The notes under the pieces were generated by a model that did not search any database, was not told the DNA's origin, and worked only from the letters and a program-made list of their open reading frames with translations. A stretch of 22,373 nucleotides of DNA. It comes from Acidobacteriota bacterium. Lineage in GTDB: Bacteria; Acidobacteriota; Terriglobia; UBA7540. Position numbers and translations under genes: made by a program. Shown here one piece after another: positions 8,827 to 17,860 of this stretch (positions are counted from its first letter, which is position 1; every line of letters starts with the position of its first letter). The stretch covers positions 1 through 22,373 of the forward strand of contig JAKAWN010000055.1 in the NCBI GenBank assembly GCA_021827245.1, written 5' to 3'.

Positions 8827-10626
8827 TTGAAGTCGGCCAGCCGGAGATTCGCATTGTTCAATGAATTGAACAAGCGGATCGCCAAGCATCGCCGGCTGGC
8901 AGGCGTGACTCTGGCGGCTGTAGCCTTTGTTGCCTTCTCGGGCTCACTGGCCAACGGCTTTGTCTACGATGATAATCCGCAAATCCTTCAGAACGCTTTC
9001 ATCCTGAATCCTCACCTTTGGAAACACATTTTTACAGGTTCGGTCTGGTCGTTTCAGGGTGGCAGAACCAATTTCTATCGGCCGCTGCAGTTTGCCTGTT
9101 ATTGGATTCTGTACCGTATTGGGGGCCCGAATCCGGCCCTGTTTCACCTCCTCAATCTACTGCTCTACGCTGCCTCGGCCTGGCTGGTTTTCCTGTTGGC
9201 GGAAAAGTTCTTCAAACATGAGGTGGTTGCGCTTGCGGGCGCACTGCTGTGGGCGCTTCACCCGGTCCACGTGGAAGCTGTGGCGTGGATTTCGGCGCTT
9301 CCGGATGTGGGCTTCGCCTTCTTCATCTTTCTGTCGCTCTTGTGTTTTCTTCGGGCTGAGCAGGACGGCGTGAACCGGCTGCGGTACCATGTCCTGGCCG
9401 TTCTTTCATTCTTCGTCGCCTTGTTCTTCAAGGAGATGGCGCTCAGTTTCCCGTTTCTGTTGCTGGCATACTGGTTTTTCTTAGGCGAACCGGAAAGCCG
9501 GCTTCGCCGAGCGACGCGCTGGTTGCCCTATTTGTTGGCAGAAGGCGTGTATTTGATCGTGCGAGAACATGCATTGGGTTATATGACCCAGGCGAGCCTT
9601 TTGGGAAGAACACCGCTCCGCGTCGTCGGCGCGGCCTTTGGTCTGCTGGGCCAGGACACCGAAATCCTGTTTTGGCCGGTCCACTTGAACGTTTTCCGTA
9701 TGTTCTATCTAAGTCCCAGTTTGCGCTCGCCGTGGCCCTGGATCACATTGCTCGTGCTTGCGGGGGCGCTTTGGCTGCGCAAACGCGAGCCTCGTCTCGC
9801 CTTCCAGATAGCCTGGTGGCCTGTGACGCTGCTGCCGGTGCTGGACGTTCGCCAGCTCAGTTTTCCTCTGATTGCCGACCGTTTCCTCTATTTCCCCTCG
9901 GTCGGCCCGTGCCTTGCCGCGGCTTATTTGATGCTCCGCTGGCTTCCGCATCGTTTTCCCCGAATACGGCTGGCTCCAGCGGCCTGGAGCGTCACAGGGC
10001 TCGCGATGTTTCTCTGTGCTGTCCAGAGCGTGCGGGCCATCCCGCACTGGCGTGACGATGATGCTCTTATCCACTACTCGATGATGCAATCCCCTGATTC
10101 GCCCTTGCTGCATATGGCGAGGGGAGCAGTTCTTGAATATGAACACGGGGATTTGGAAGGCGCACTCCGTGAGTACAATATCGCAAGACGGCTGAATCAG
10201 CAGAGCTCGTGGCCACTGAATCTGGATCATGATTACTACCTGGCGGTTGGGCGCATTGCCTTGCGAAGAGGAAACAGGGAGGAAGCCATCGAGGACTTCA
10301 AGAAGGCCGAAAGAGCCGCACCCGACAGTTCACAGCCCAGTGACGCGTTGGGAGCCGTTTATTTTCCGCTGGGAGACTATGCCACGGCCGCAAAGTACTT
10401 CCAACAATCGGTCAAGGCGAACCCGCAGGATGTCACTGCCCGTTTCTATCTGGGCACCTGTTGGATGAAACTTGGAAAGTTTCGTAAGGCTGCCAAGGAA
10501 TTCCATGCTGCGCGCAAGATCGATCCGGGGTACCGGCAGGCGTACCAGGCCGAGGCCAGGGCCCTTGAGGCAGCGGGAGAAACTGTGGCGGCAGAGCGGC
10601 TTCGCAGCAAAATCAAGAAGCGATAG
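8827..10626 (+). CDS. TMTC-like polytopic membrane protein with C-terminal TPR repeats
   Basis: The protein is about 599 residues. The N-terminal two thirds is polytopic and starts with a TM helix (about 24-42). FVYDDNPQI with D48-D49, NFYRPLQF (82-89), FHLLNLLLYAASAWLVFLL and ALHPVHVEAVAWIS follow; this pattern matches the TMTC/DUF1736 group of GT-C-fold proteins, in which the acidic pair in the first loop is the likely catalytic site. The last 185 residues contain about four TPR units. Relatives in animals O-mannosylate cadherins; bacterial substrates are unknown. No in-frame ATG exists after the stop at 8734. TTG 8827 is the first start-type codon, and TTG 8854 has GGAG 7 nt upstream and may be better. 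The ATG at 8861 is out of frame. Confidence 0.8.
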   Translation: MKSASRRFALFNELNKRIAKHRRLAGVTLAAVAFVAFSGSLANGFVYDDNPQILQNAFILNPHLWKHIFTGSVWSFQGGRTNFYRPLQFACYWILYRIGGPNPALFHLLNLLLYAASAWLVFLLAEKFFKHEVVALAGALLWALHPVHVEAVAWISALPDVGFAFFIFLSLLCFLRAEQDGVNRLRYHVLAVLSFFVALFFKEMALSFPFLLLAYWFFLGEPESRLRRATRWLPYLLAEGVYLIVREHALGYMTQASLLGRTPLRVVGAAFGLLGQDTEILFWPVHLNVFRMFYLSPSLRSPWPWITLLVLAGALWLRKREPRLAFQIAWWPVTLLPVLDVRQLSFPLIADRFLYFPSVGPCLAAAYLMLRWLPHRFPRIRLAPAAWSVTGLAMFLCAVQSVRAIPHWRDDDALIHYSMMQSPDSPLLHMARGAVLEYEHGDLEGALREYNIARRLNQQSSWPLNLDHDYYLAVGRIALRRGNREEAIEDFKKAERAAPDSSQPSDALGAVYFPLGDYATAAKYFQQSVKANPQDVTARFYLGTCWMKLGKFRKAAKEFHAARKIDPGYRQAYQAEARALEAAGETVAAERLRSKIKKR

Positions 10627-10705
10627 GTTCGGCTGGAGTCAGATACCCGGCTTGCTGGCAAGACAGGGACTGTTTGAGTCATGATGTAATTTTCTGTGGA
10701 AGGGT

Positions 10706-10711
10706 TATAAT
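10706..10711 (+). promoter_or_regulatory. Perfect -10 box candidate upstream of the Rieske gene
   Basis: TATAAT lies about 200 nt before the Rieske start. No good -35 is present 16-18 nt upstream. A small hairpin, CCTGA (10717-10721) with TCAGG (10732-10736) around CCTGCAGG, follows at about the expected transcription start. The rest of the 10627-10911 gap shows nothing I can name. Confidence 0.4.
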
Positions 10712-10911
10712 TAGGGCCTGAAACCTGCAGGTCAGGTTGTGGGGGAAGAGGCGGTATGTGCAGGGGCTGTCTCTGCTGCGGAGTGTGAGAGGCCTTGCAT
10801 TTTCGTTTTGGACCGAGTCAAATTGCCGCTGGACTTTCTAGAAGCTAATTCGACAACAGAAGAAGATGGGGTATGCAGATCAACTCTCTAAAAGCTGACG
10901 ACGGGGGAGCT

Positions 10912-11217
10912 ATGGCAGAATTTGTGAAAGTGGCGAGGTTGTCTGAGCTGGCAAGCGGAGTCGCAAAAGCTGTCGAGGTTAATGGCAGGACCATCGCCCT
11001 TTTCAACGTGAATGGAACCGTTTATGCCACAGACAATGCATGCCTTCACCAGGGCGGGCCGCTGGGAGAAGGAGCGCTGGAAGGGCATATCATAACCTGC
11101 CCGTGGCACATGTGGCAGTACAACGTCATCACCGGTGAAAACCTTGAAGACAGCATGCTCAAACTGGAAACCTACCCTGTACAGGTTGACGGCGACGACA
11201 TCAAGGTGGCTTTATAG
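10912..11217 (+). CDS. Small Rieske [2Fe-2S] ferredoxin
   Basis: This is a 101-residue soluble Rieske protein of the non-heme dioxygenase/nitrite-reductase-small-subunit type. Ligands are C44 and H46 (CLH) and C63 and H66 (CPWH), the standard CxH...CxxH pair. It should carry electrons to an oxygenase or reductase, but no such partner is in the window. I chose ATG 10912 because GGGGAG lies 2-8 nt upstream and the family normally starts just before FVKVA; an ATG at 10873 in frame would add 13 residues. A cyclase-family hydrolase follows after 32 nt, mutM after that, so the three may be co-transcribed. Confidence 0.92.
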   Translation: MAEFVKVARLSELASGVAKAVEVNGRTIALFNVNGTVYATDNACLHQGGPLGEGALEGHIITCPWHMWQYNVITGENLEDSMLKLETYPVQVDGDDIKVAL

Positions 11218-11249
11218 CGCCAGACCATGGGCAAAGCCAGAAGACGAAT

Positions 11250-11996
11250 ATGGTTTCACAGTTCTTTGAGCAGATTCGTGGCGGCAGCGTCAAGATAGTT
11301 GACCTGACGCATACCCTGACAAGCAAGTCTCCCTGCTGGCCCGGAGACTCTCCTTTCCATGCGAGTGTCACCGCCACCCATCGGAACGACGGATATTTCG
11401 TTCGCAATCTCACTATGCCGGAGCATTCGGGCACGCACTTGGATGCTCCCGCGCACTTTGATCCCGACGGCTTGACGGTTGATCGCATCCCGGTGGAGAA
11501 GCTTTTTGCGCCGGGCGTGGTGATTGATGTAAGTTCCGCCGTGAAGACGAACGTTGACTATCGCGTCACTGCACAGGATGTCGAGAATTGGATTCTGGCT
11601 CACGGCGCGATTCCGTCCGAGGCTGTGATTTTTTTTCGAACTGGCTGGGCCGGGCGTTGGCCTTCGCAAGAGAATTACATGAATGCTCATGCCAACGGCA
11701 TCATGCACTTTCCCGGCCTGTCGGTGGAAACTGGCCACTACCTTCTTGAATATGCGCATCCTGTTGGAATTGGAATCGATACGGCCAGCATCGACTACGG
11801 TCCGTCAGAAGATTTCCCGGTGCACCACACGACCCTCCCTGCCGGCCTTTATCATCTGGAAAACGTGGCGAATCTTGACCAGTTGCCCGCGGCCGGCTTC
11901 AGCGTTATCACTTTGCCGCTCAAGCTTGGCGGTGGTTCCGGCGCGCCTGCACGGGTTATTGCCTTCATCCCCGGCCCATCTGAAAATCTCTACTGA
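11250..11996 (+). CDS. Cyclase family protein (kynurenine formamidase-like metal hydrolase)
   Basis: The 248-residue product belongs to the cyclase family (PF04199), which includes bacterial kynurenine formamidase KynB and isatin hydrolase. The metal site HSGTHLDAPAH is complete at residues 59-69 (H59, H63, D65, H69). VDLTHTLTSKSPCWPGD near the N-terminus, FFRTGW, GIGIDTASIDYG and FPVHHTTLPAG are further family marks. Substrate is open: kynurenine formamidase would need kynureninase or tryptophan dioxygenase, absent here. ATG 11250 is preceded by a purine-rich AGAAGACGA. It lies 32 nt after the Rieske gene and 5 nt before mutM, so read-through transcription is likely. Cytoplasmic; no signal peptide seen. 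Confidence 0.85.
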   Translation: MVSQFFEQIRGGSVKIVDLTHTLTSKSPCWPGDSPFHASVTATHRNDGYFVRNLTMPEHSGTHLDAPAHFDPDGLTVDRIPVEKLFAPGVVIDVSSAVKTNVDYRVTAQDVENWILAHGAIPSEAVIFFRTGWAGRWPSQENYMNAHANGIMHFPGLSVETGHYLLEYAHPVGIGIDTASIDYGPSEDFPVHHTTLPAGLYHLENVANLDQLPAAGFSVITLPLKLGGGSGAPARVIAFIPGPSENLY

Positions 11997-12001
11997 CCAT
12001 T

Positions 12002-12886
12002 ATGCCTGAGCTTCCTGAAGTTGAAACAGTCTTGCGCGGCCTCCGCAAACGTGCACTTGGACGGAGAACCATTGCAGTCGAAGTCTTGCATCCAGGGGTG
12101 ATTGCGGGTGTGGTGGAAGATTTTGTCGCGCAAATTGAAGGCAGGATTCCCATGGCCGTTCAGCGGAAAGGCAAAGTGCTGGCCCTCGAAATGGCCGGCG
12201 CCGAGGGCTCAGAGCCGATATATCTTGTCTTCCGCCTCGGGATGACGGGCCAGGTGACCATCCAGCCTCAGGACATGCCGATTGAATCCCACACCCATGT
12301 CCGGATGCTGTTTGAAGGGCGAAAGGAGGAACTTCGGTACAGGGATGTTCGGCGCTTTGGCAGGTTGCGGTGCTGTACACGCGGAGAACTTGATAGCCTG
12401 CTAAGAAGCCTGGGGCCAGACGCTCAACTGGCGACAGAAGTCGAGTTCCTGCACGCCATGCGAGGACGTCACGGCGCCATTAAGAGCTGGCTGCTGAATC
12501 AACAGGGCGTTTCGGGCCTCGGAAACATTTATGCCGACGAGGCGCTCTACGAGGCCCGCATTCATCCGCTCGCCCAGCCGGAGCACGTGTCTCCCGCCTC
12601 CGCACGGCGGCTTTACCAGGCTGTTCAGAAGGTTCTCAAGCGCGCCGTCAATCTTCAGGGAACCACTTTCCGTGATTACATCGACATCGAGGGCCGGCCC
12701 GGCAACTACCTCCAGCGCTTGCGGGTTTACCAGAAAACGGGGAAGCCCTGCCCGCGCTGCGGCTGCCCCATCCGGCGCATCGTCATCGCTGGCCGCAGCA
12801 GCCATTATTGCCCGCGATGCCAGCGCCGCCCAAACCACACTGCCAAAATGCGGGGACTGCGGGCATCCTCGCGTGAACCCTTCTGA
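12002..12886 (+). CDS. mutM: Formamidopyrimidine-DNA glycosylase MutM (Fpg)
   Basis: MutM removes oxidised purines such as 8-oxoguanine and nicks the abasic site. The 294-residue protein starts MPELPEVETV, giving the catalytic N-terminal Pro after Met removal and the essential Glu. K58 in RKGK is the conserved lysine of the beta-hairpin. GLGNIYADE (172-180) belongs to the helix-two-turn-helix domain. A C-terminal zinc finger uses C250, C253, C270 and C273. The start is fixed by the invariant PE motif and lies 5 nt after the cyclase stop. The sequence runs about 20 residues past the usual end of the zinc finger, with a basic tail. Confidence 0.97.
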   Translation: MPELPEVETVLRGLRKRALGRRTIAVEVLHPGVIAGVVEDFVAQIEGRIPMAVQRKGKVLALEMAGAEGSEPIYLVFRLGMTGQVTIQPQDMPIESHTHVRMLFEGRKEELRYRDVRRFGRLRCCTRGELDSLLRSLGPDAQLATEVEFLHAMRGRHGAIKSWLLNQQGVSGLGNIYADEALYEARIHPLAQPEHVSPASARRLYQAVQKVLKRAVNLQGTTFRDYIDIEGRPGNYLQRLRVYQKTGKPCPRCGCPIRRIVIAGRSSHYCPRCQRRPNHTAKMRGLRASSREPF

Positions 12887-12963
12887 AGGGATTATCGAAT
12901 CCAAAATCGGGAAGAAATTCGAGACCACCTGATTCGTCAGATTAGATGGCTCTCATAAAGCGC

Positions 12964-12992
12964 TTGCCACTGCGGGCGGCTTGCGTTAAGGT
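12964..12992 (+). promoter_or_regulatory. Sigma70-like promoter candidate for comM
   Basis: TTGCCA (12964-12969) and TAAGGT (12987-12992) are separated by 17 nt, in the 138-nt gap between mutM and comM, 33 nt before the comM start. The -10 matches the consensus only partly. Confidence 0.35.
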
Positions 12993-13024
12993 ATGCTGCT
13001 CTGCCGGAGGTTTGCAGCACATCG

Positions 13025-14560
13025 ATGTTGTTCAAGACTTTTAGCGCGGCCACTTACGGAATCGACGCTTACCTGGTTGAGGTTGAAGTGGACATCTCCG
13101 CGGGCAAGGCGGATTTCATCACGGTGGGCCTGCCCGACGCCGCGATCCGCGAAAGCCGCGAGCGAATCAAGGCAGCCATCAAGAACTGTGGGCTGGAATA
13201 TCCGTTCCAGAACATTACCGTGAACCTGGCTCCCGCTGATGTTAAGAAGGAAGGCTCAGGCTTCGATCTTCCGATTGCTTTGGGCATCCTGGGCGCCAAC
13301 AGCGGCGCGCTGCTGAACAATCATCTGGAGCATTACATTTTCCTTGGCGAGCTCTCTCTTGATGGCGGAATTCGTCCCATTAAAGGCGCGTTGTCAATTG
13401 CCGCCATGGCCAAGCAGAAAGGTATCCGGACGCTGGTGGTACCAGTGGAAAATGCCCCGGAGGCTGCGGTGGTGGGCGACGTTCAAGTCTACGGCATGCG
13501 GTCCCTTCCTGAAGTGATTGACCTGATCAACGGCACACGCGAGTTCCAGCCCACAAAGGTTAATACGACGGAGATGCTCGACCATGGCAGCAAATACAAT
13601 GTGGACTTCCACGACGTCAAGGGGCAGATGCACGCCAAGCGCGCCATTGAAGTGGCCACAGCCGGAGGCCACAACATTCTGATGATCGGCCCGCCGGGGG
13701 CGGGGAAGACGATGCTGGCCAAGCGCATCCCAACCATCCTGCCGCCACTCACCTTTAATGAGGCCATCCAGACAACCAAGATTCACAGCGTTGCCGGAGT
13801 GCTCGATCCCGGCGTCGGCCTTGTCGGCGTGCGGCCGTTCCGCGCTCCGCACCACACTATTTCAGACGCGGGTCTGATCGGAGGCGGCGCCGTGCCCCGG
13901 CCGGGAGAAGTGAGCCTGGCGCACAACGGCCTGCTGTTCCTCGACGAGTTGCCGGAATTCGCCCGCAACGTGCTGGAGGTGATGCGCCAGCCGCTCGAAG
14001 ACGGCTCCGTCACAATTTCCCGCGCTGCCATGTCGCTGACGTTTCCGTCACGCTTCATGCTTGCAGCGGCGATGAATCCTTGTCCTTGCGGATTTTTCAA
14101 CGATCCTTCGCGCGAGTGCACGTGCACGCCGCCGATGATCCAGCGGTACGTTTCCAAAATTTCCGGCCCCTTGCTCGACCGCATCGATATCCACATTGAT
14201 ATGCCGGCTGTCAAGTACAGCGAACTGCGGCAAAGTTCGGGCGGCGAAAGCTCGGAGGTGATTCGGGAACGAGTGATGAAGGCTCGCGAGCGCCAATTGC
14301 AGCGCTTTCAAGGCGAAAAGATTTACTGCAACGCCCAGATGAGTCCCCGGCAGCTCCGCAAATACTGTAACATCTCGGCCGATTGTGACCGGCTGCTGGA
14401 AAGTGCCATGACTCGCCTCGGCCTCTCCGCCCGCGCACACGACCGCATCCTCAAAGTTTCCCGCACCATCGCCGACCTGGAAGGCGCCGAATCCATCAAC
14501 TCCGCCCACATCGCGGAAGCCATCCAGTACCGATCCCTCGACCGCAATTACTGGGCGTGA
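13025..14560 (+). CDS. comM: ComM/YifB family AAA+ ATPase (Mg chelatase-like)
   Basis: ComM is a hexameric helicase that promotes branch migration during natural transformation; the family is widely kept even where competence is unproven. The 511-residue protein starts with the YifB N-terminal domain ([16 protein letters not shown] at 33-48). Walker A is GPPGAGKT (222-229) and Walker B LLFLDE (303-308). The cysteine-rich segment [17 protein letters not shown] (351-367), typical of the family, follows. The C-terminal Mg-chelatase helical domain ends near [10 protein letters not shown] 13025 is the only start giving the full N-terminal domain; GGAGG lies about 14 nt upstream, rather far. It follows mutM by 138 nt with its own promoter candidate. 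Confidence 0.95.
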   Translation: MLFKTFSAATYGIDAYLVEVEVDISAGKADFITVGLPDAAIRESRERIKAAIKNCGLEYPFQNITVNLAPADVKKEGSGFDLPIALGILGANSGALLNNHLEHYIFLGELSLDGGIRPIKGALSIAAMAKQKGIRTLVVPVENAPEAAVVGDVQVYGMRSLPEVIDLINGTREFQPTKVNTTEMLDHGSKYNVDFHDVKGQMHAKRAIEVATAGGHNILMIGPPGAGKTMLAKRIPTILPPLTFNEAIQTTKIHSVAGVLDPGVGLVGVRPFRAPHHTISDAGLIGGGAVPRPGEVSLAHNGLLFLDELPEFARNVLEVMRQPLEDGSVTISRAAMSLTFPSRFMLAAAMNPCPCGFFNDPSRECTCTPPMIQRYVSKISGPLLDRIDIHIDMPAVKYSELRQSSGGESSEVIRERVMKARERQLQRFQGEKIYCNAQMSPRQLRKYCNISADCDRLLESAMTRLGLSARAHDRILKVSRTIADLEGAESINSAHIAEAIQYRSLDRNYWA

Positions 14561-14581
14561 GGTGATGTGCACCATCAGGCC

Positions 14582-15035
14582 CGGGGACAGACCGTAGCCA
14601 CAGCATCATCCATGTCTGAAGGGGCGTTTGCTGGCATGTTTCCGGAGAGTGTGGGTGCGGCTTTTGTTGGCGTTGCTGCCCCTCGGTGCATTTCTGCCTG
14701 TCGTAGTCTCAACGGGCAGTGCCGCTCCTGCGCGTAAGGACCTGTGCGGAGTGCTTCCTATTGTTGTCGCCCTATTTGCTTTCATCGCCACCATTTCCTT
14801 GGCCATCCTCCGCAACTCGGTGTTTGGATTGCAGGATAAGACCATGGAACAGGCGCGGCGGGTAAGAGCCCTTGCCCGGTCCGCTTATGACGAGCTTGCG
14901 GAAGGCGCAAGCCTGCCGATTCGTTCACTTGTCGGCGAACATATCGAACCGCTCCTCAGAGTGAGCCTTCGGGAGATTCACCATCGGAGGAGGTACTCCG
15001 ATTGGTCAAAGGGCTTGGAAAGATGACTGTCCCCG
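14582..15035. repeat. 9-bp inverted repeat bracketing the decayed gene
   Basis: CGGGGACAG (14582-14590) is repeated inverted as CTGTCCCCG (15027-15035). The two arms flank the short frame 14628-15026 almost exactly. It may mark a small mobile or REP-like segment, but no transposase or target duplication is seen. Confidence 0.35.
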
Positions 15036-15149
15036 ATCATAGACCTCGAAGAGGAAGACAATCTTCTGCTGCGCTACCCGCTCGTTTTTGAAGACAAGAT
15101 CAACGAATTAGCAGTGCTGCAGATCAGGCTTGTGCTAAACGTCTCATGA
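14628..15149 (+). pseudogene. Decayed or interrupted small membrane-protein gene
   Basis: I do not recognise this gene. From ATG 14628 a 132-residue frame has a signal-like or TM segment (about 10-30), a second TM (about 43-62) and a charged helical tail. It stops at TGA 15024. The same frame then stays open for 40 protein-like codons (including PIIDLEEEDNLLLRYP and FEDKINELAV) to TGA 15147, and for 20 more to TAG 15210. This looks like one reading frame broken by stops rather than chance. No Shine-Dalgarno is obvious. It lies between comM and a convergent membrane-protein gene and is bracketed by a 9-bp inverted repeat. An intact short two-TM protein is the alternative; a selenocysteine readthrough is unlikely. 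Confidence 0.4.
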
Positions 15150-15301
15150 AAGGAGACCGAGCGAAAGCGGCGGCTGCGCGATTTCTTCCCGCTCACGAGG
15201 AATCTGTTATAGGGCGCTCTTTCGCTGGCAAAGATTGACCTGACCGGCGGTTTTTGTGCCGGGTGAAGTGAGAGAGGATTCATCTTTTGAGCGGGGCAGT
15301 T

Positions 15302-17053
15302 TCACTCGATCCGGCAGACACGCACACGGCTGTTCTGATAAGGGCAGTCGAGACCGGGCACGCCGGGTTGTTGGACCACGACCCAGTTCACTCCGAAATT
15401 CTGCTTCAGCCGCTGAAAATCCTTCGGCGTAAACTTATTCCAGCCTTTAAGGGCCGTCACTTGTTTGAGCCAAGTGTTTCCGGCATTGGGAAAAAGCGTC
15501 ACGACGCCGGGGTCCTTTACGACGTCGGCCATCTGGCTGCGCTCGGCGAAGGCGCGAAAACCATGAAAATCCTCTCCCGGCAGTTCCATGAAGTGCCGAT
15601 CCAGAGCGAAGTAGGCGTTTTTGGGGGTGTTGTGACGAACCCAGAGGAAGGCCTGCACCCATGGATTGGGGTCCCGAACCCCCGGCCACTCGATGTGCGG
15701 ACTGCCGGGGTAAAGCTGGAGCTGGGCATAGCACATGCCAAGGCTGAGGGGAACGAAAAGCGCCAGCCACCTCCAGAGCGATTTGCGCAGAATCCACTTG
15801 CCGATCAGGGCACCGGCCATCAGGAAAAAGAGCAGGTAAAGCATATGGAAGGTACGCATCGGCTGATAGGGTGTCAGCCTGTCAAGCGCGGGGGGGATGC
15901 TCACAACCAGGCCGGCTGCAAACCCGAACAGTCCGAACAGCATCAGGCGATGGCTCAGGTATTCGACCCGTGGAAGATTGTGCCGTCTCGCAAGCCGGCG
16001 AAACCATTCCAGCATAGCCAAGGGGGCCACAATTCCCAGCCATTCATACCAGTGCCATTGAAGAAGATAGTCATCGGTGCGCGTCTGGGCTGCTTTCTGC
16101 CACGCCGCAGATCCGGGCTCGAAAAGCGAGCGGAGAGGTAGAATTGCCGCGGTCGCCATAGTTTCAGAACGGCGCGGCATTTTGATCAACAGAAACGCAA
16201 GCAGCAGGGCGCCATAGAAGGCCATCTGGATTTGGAACAGGGCCGCGAAAGCCAGCCAGAACACCATCCATAGATAGTGGCGCAAGCGTAGTCGGCTCCG
16301 GTTGACCGGCTCTTCTGGTGTCTCGCCCGGAAAGACGGCAAGCACGGCGAAGAGCAAAGCAAAGGTAGAAAAGGCGCGAGGGTGCAGATACTCGTCAACG
16401 ATATAGAGCGCCGTGCCGGCCACGGGAATGGTCAGCAGCGCGGCCACCATGCACACTCCGGCCCATTGCGCGCTACGCTCGTGAAAAAGGCGCCGGAGGA
16501 GCATCAGGCAACCCAGCAGGACGAGATAGAGCGACAAGACATAAAAGATAAAGACCACGGCGGACAATGACAGGTGCCCATAGTGAGCCGCGAAAACAAT
16601 GAGTTTGTCGATCAACCTCTCGTTCGTCTGGGGAGCGTAAAAGCTCTTGTCAATGATAAAGAACGCCATGCCGGCCACCGGGATGGTCAATAGCGATGCC
16701 ACCAGCCGCGTCCCAACCCATTTGGCGTCCGGTTCACGGAACAGGCGCTCAGCCAGTTTCAGGCAGCTCAGCAAGATGAGGAATGTCAGCAAAAGGCAAA
16801 GGAGGACAATCAGTCCGGCAAAAGCGAGGGGCGCGTAGCGAACCGTGAAAGCAATGACCGGCCCGAACATCGTCGCGCTGGTTTGAGGCAGAAACAGTTC
16901 AGAATCGTGCGGGTAAAGGCTGGGATCAAGCAGCTTTCTGATGGCGGGCAAATAGATAGCCTGGTCCTCAGCTCCATAGTGGTAGCCATGAACGAAGAGA
17001 GCGGCAACGGTTAAACCCGCGAGCAGGAGATAATCGTGCTTTTGCTTTTTCAT
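15302..17053 (-). CDS. Large polytopic membrane protein with C-terminal extracytoplasmic domain, unknown function
   Basis: The product is 583 residues from ATG 17053 (MKKQKHDYLLLAGL). A GTG at 17122 in frame would add 23 residues; I prefer the ATG because basic residues then directly precede the first TM helix. Neither start has a clear Shine-Dalgarno. About ten or more TM segments fill the first 440 residues, and the last 120 form a soluble domain. The early loop with GAEDQAIYLPAIRKLLDPSLYPHD holds acidic residues as in GT-C-type glycosyltransferases, but I cannot assign a family enzyme activity. Residues 77-161 and 162-246 (numbered from GTG) are a gapless tandem duplication. No gene neighbour shares its strand nearby. 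It ends 152 nt from the decayed gene on the other strand. Confidence 0.78.
   Translation of the reverse strand: MKKQKHDYLLLAGLTVAALFVHGYHYGAEDQAIYLPAIRKLLDPSLYPHDSELFLPQTSATMFGPVIAFTVRYAPLAFAGLIVLLCLLLTFLILLSCLKLAERLFREPDAKWVGTRLVASLLTIPVAGMAFFIIDKSFYAPQTNERLIDKLIVFAAHYGHLSLSAVVFIFYVLSLYLVLLGCLMLLRRLFHERSAQWAGVCMVAALLTIPVAGTALYIVDEYLHPRAFSTFALLFAVLAVFPGETPEEPVNRSRLRLRHYLWMVFWLAFAALFQIQMAFYGALLLAFLLIKMPRRSETMATAAILPLRSLFEPGSAAWQKAAQTRTDDYLLQWHWYEWLGIVAPLAMLEWFRRLARRHNLPRVEYLSHRLMLFGLFGFAAGLVVSIPPALDRLTPYQPMRTFHMLYLLFFLMAGALIGKWILRKSLWRWLALFVPLSLGMCYAQLQLYPGSPHIEWPGVRDPNPWVQAFLWVRHNTPKNAYFALDRHFMELPGEDFHGFRAFAERSQMADVVKDPGVVTLFPNAGNTWLKQVTALKGWNKFTPKDFQRLKQNFGVNWVVVQQPGVPGLDCPYQNSRVRVCRIE
16385..16894 (-). 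repeat. 85-codon tandem duplication inside the polytopic membrane protein
   Basis: Two adjacent 255-bp units (16640-16894 and 16385-16639) encode 85 residues each that align without a gap, with about 34 identities by my hand count. Shared landmarks are PQT at the start, C-L-x-L-x-x-R-L-F-x-E, A-x-W-x-G and LLTIPVAG-x-A near the end. The nucleotide copies have diverged, so the event is not recent. Each unit carries about two TM helices. Confidence 0.85.
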
Positions 17054-17122
17054 GGTATGCTGGCGCGAACTCGTGAATGCCTCTTTGGGTGCGGACGTGA
17101 ATTCGGTGAAGTTGACAGGCAC

Positions 17123-17839
17123 GGTGAACGTTCATTGTGCGGACCTGGACCCTGTTTCCTTAAAGGACCCACGGTTAGATCGGAATGCGACCTAACGGCG
17201 ATTACCCGCCATGCCGTCCCCGGGCATAGCCGGAATAACAAATCCCCCCTTCGAAGGACTGTGCTTCAGATCCGCCTTCTTCAATACCGTAACAGTGGTT
17301 TTCGTTAACGCCCCGCGCTACACGAGCCCTCGGTTCCAACGAGCAGCCCGGGTTAGTGGACTTGAAGTGCCCAAGCTGCACATCGTAGCGCACCTTTTAT
17401 CCTATCATGGGCTAATGAGTTCCTGGATGCTGAAATAGGGATCAGGCAGTGTCAATCTGTATGGCCGGCACCCATGGTCAGCACGGAGAGCGCGGCTCGC
17501 GGGCCTTCTCTCCTTTAGAATCTGCGGTTAAATCCAACGGCCAATTAACTGCGGCCTGTCTTCGGGGTGTGTGAAGAGCCTCGCTTTGATTGCCGCGCTG
17601 CCCCGCGAACGGCTTAGGGCCAGGAATGTTGCTATCCACGCGTGCATGGGAATTAGTGTACAATGACGGGGTGTTAGCGACGCAACGCTCAATTGGGGCC
17701 GGAACGCGGCCCAGTCTCAGAACGAAGAATTACTCGGGTGCCTGGCGAACAGAAATGCTGGATGTCGTAGGCTGAAGTAGCCTATAAAGCCGACGCTTCA
17801 CATCGTTTGGCGCCTGATTGGATCCATCACCAAGGTGAG
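17123..17839. other. Long intergenic region without a convincing gene
   Basis: About 0.7 kb between the divergent membrane-protein and gtrA-like genes. No frame looks like a real protein. A -10-like TACAAT (17659-17664) lacks a -35 at normal spacing (TTGCTA is 24 nt upstream). A perfect stem TAGGCT/AGCCTA (17768-17773 with 17779-17784, 5-nt loop) lies downstream of it. An unrecognised RNA or a decayed gene could be hidden here. Confidence 0.5.
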
Positions 17840-17860
17840 GCCTGCTGCACTGGTGCAGGC
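17840..17860 (+). promoter_or_regulatory. Hairpin in the gtrA-like leader
   Basis: GCCTGC (17840-17845) pairs with GCAGGC (17855-17860); the alternative inner pairing TGCAC-TG-GTGCA also forms. It ends 4 nt before AAAGGA, the ribosome-binding site of the gtrA-like gene, so it could modulate translation. No U tract follows, so it is not a terminator. Confidence 0.35.

Noticed and set aside
15287..16141. 284-codon plus-strand open frame
   Set aside because: It is antisense to the polytopic membrane protein; its translation is rich in His, Pro and Gly with no domain pattern.
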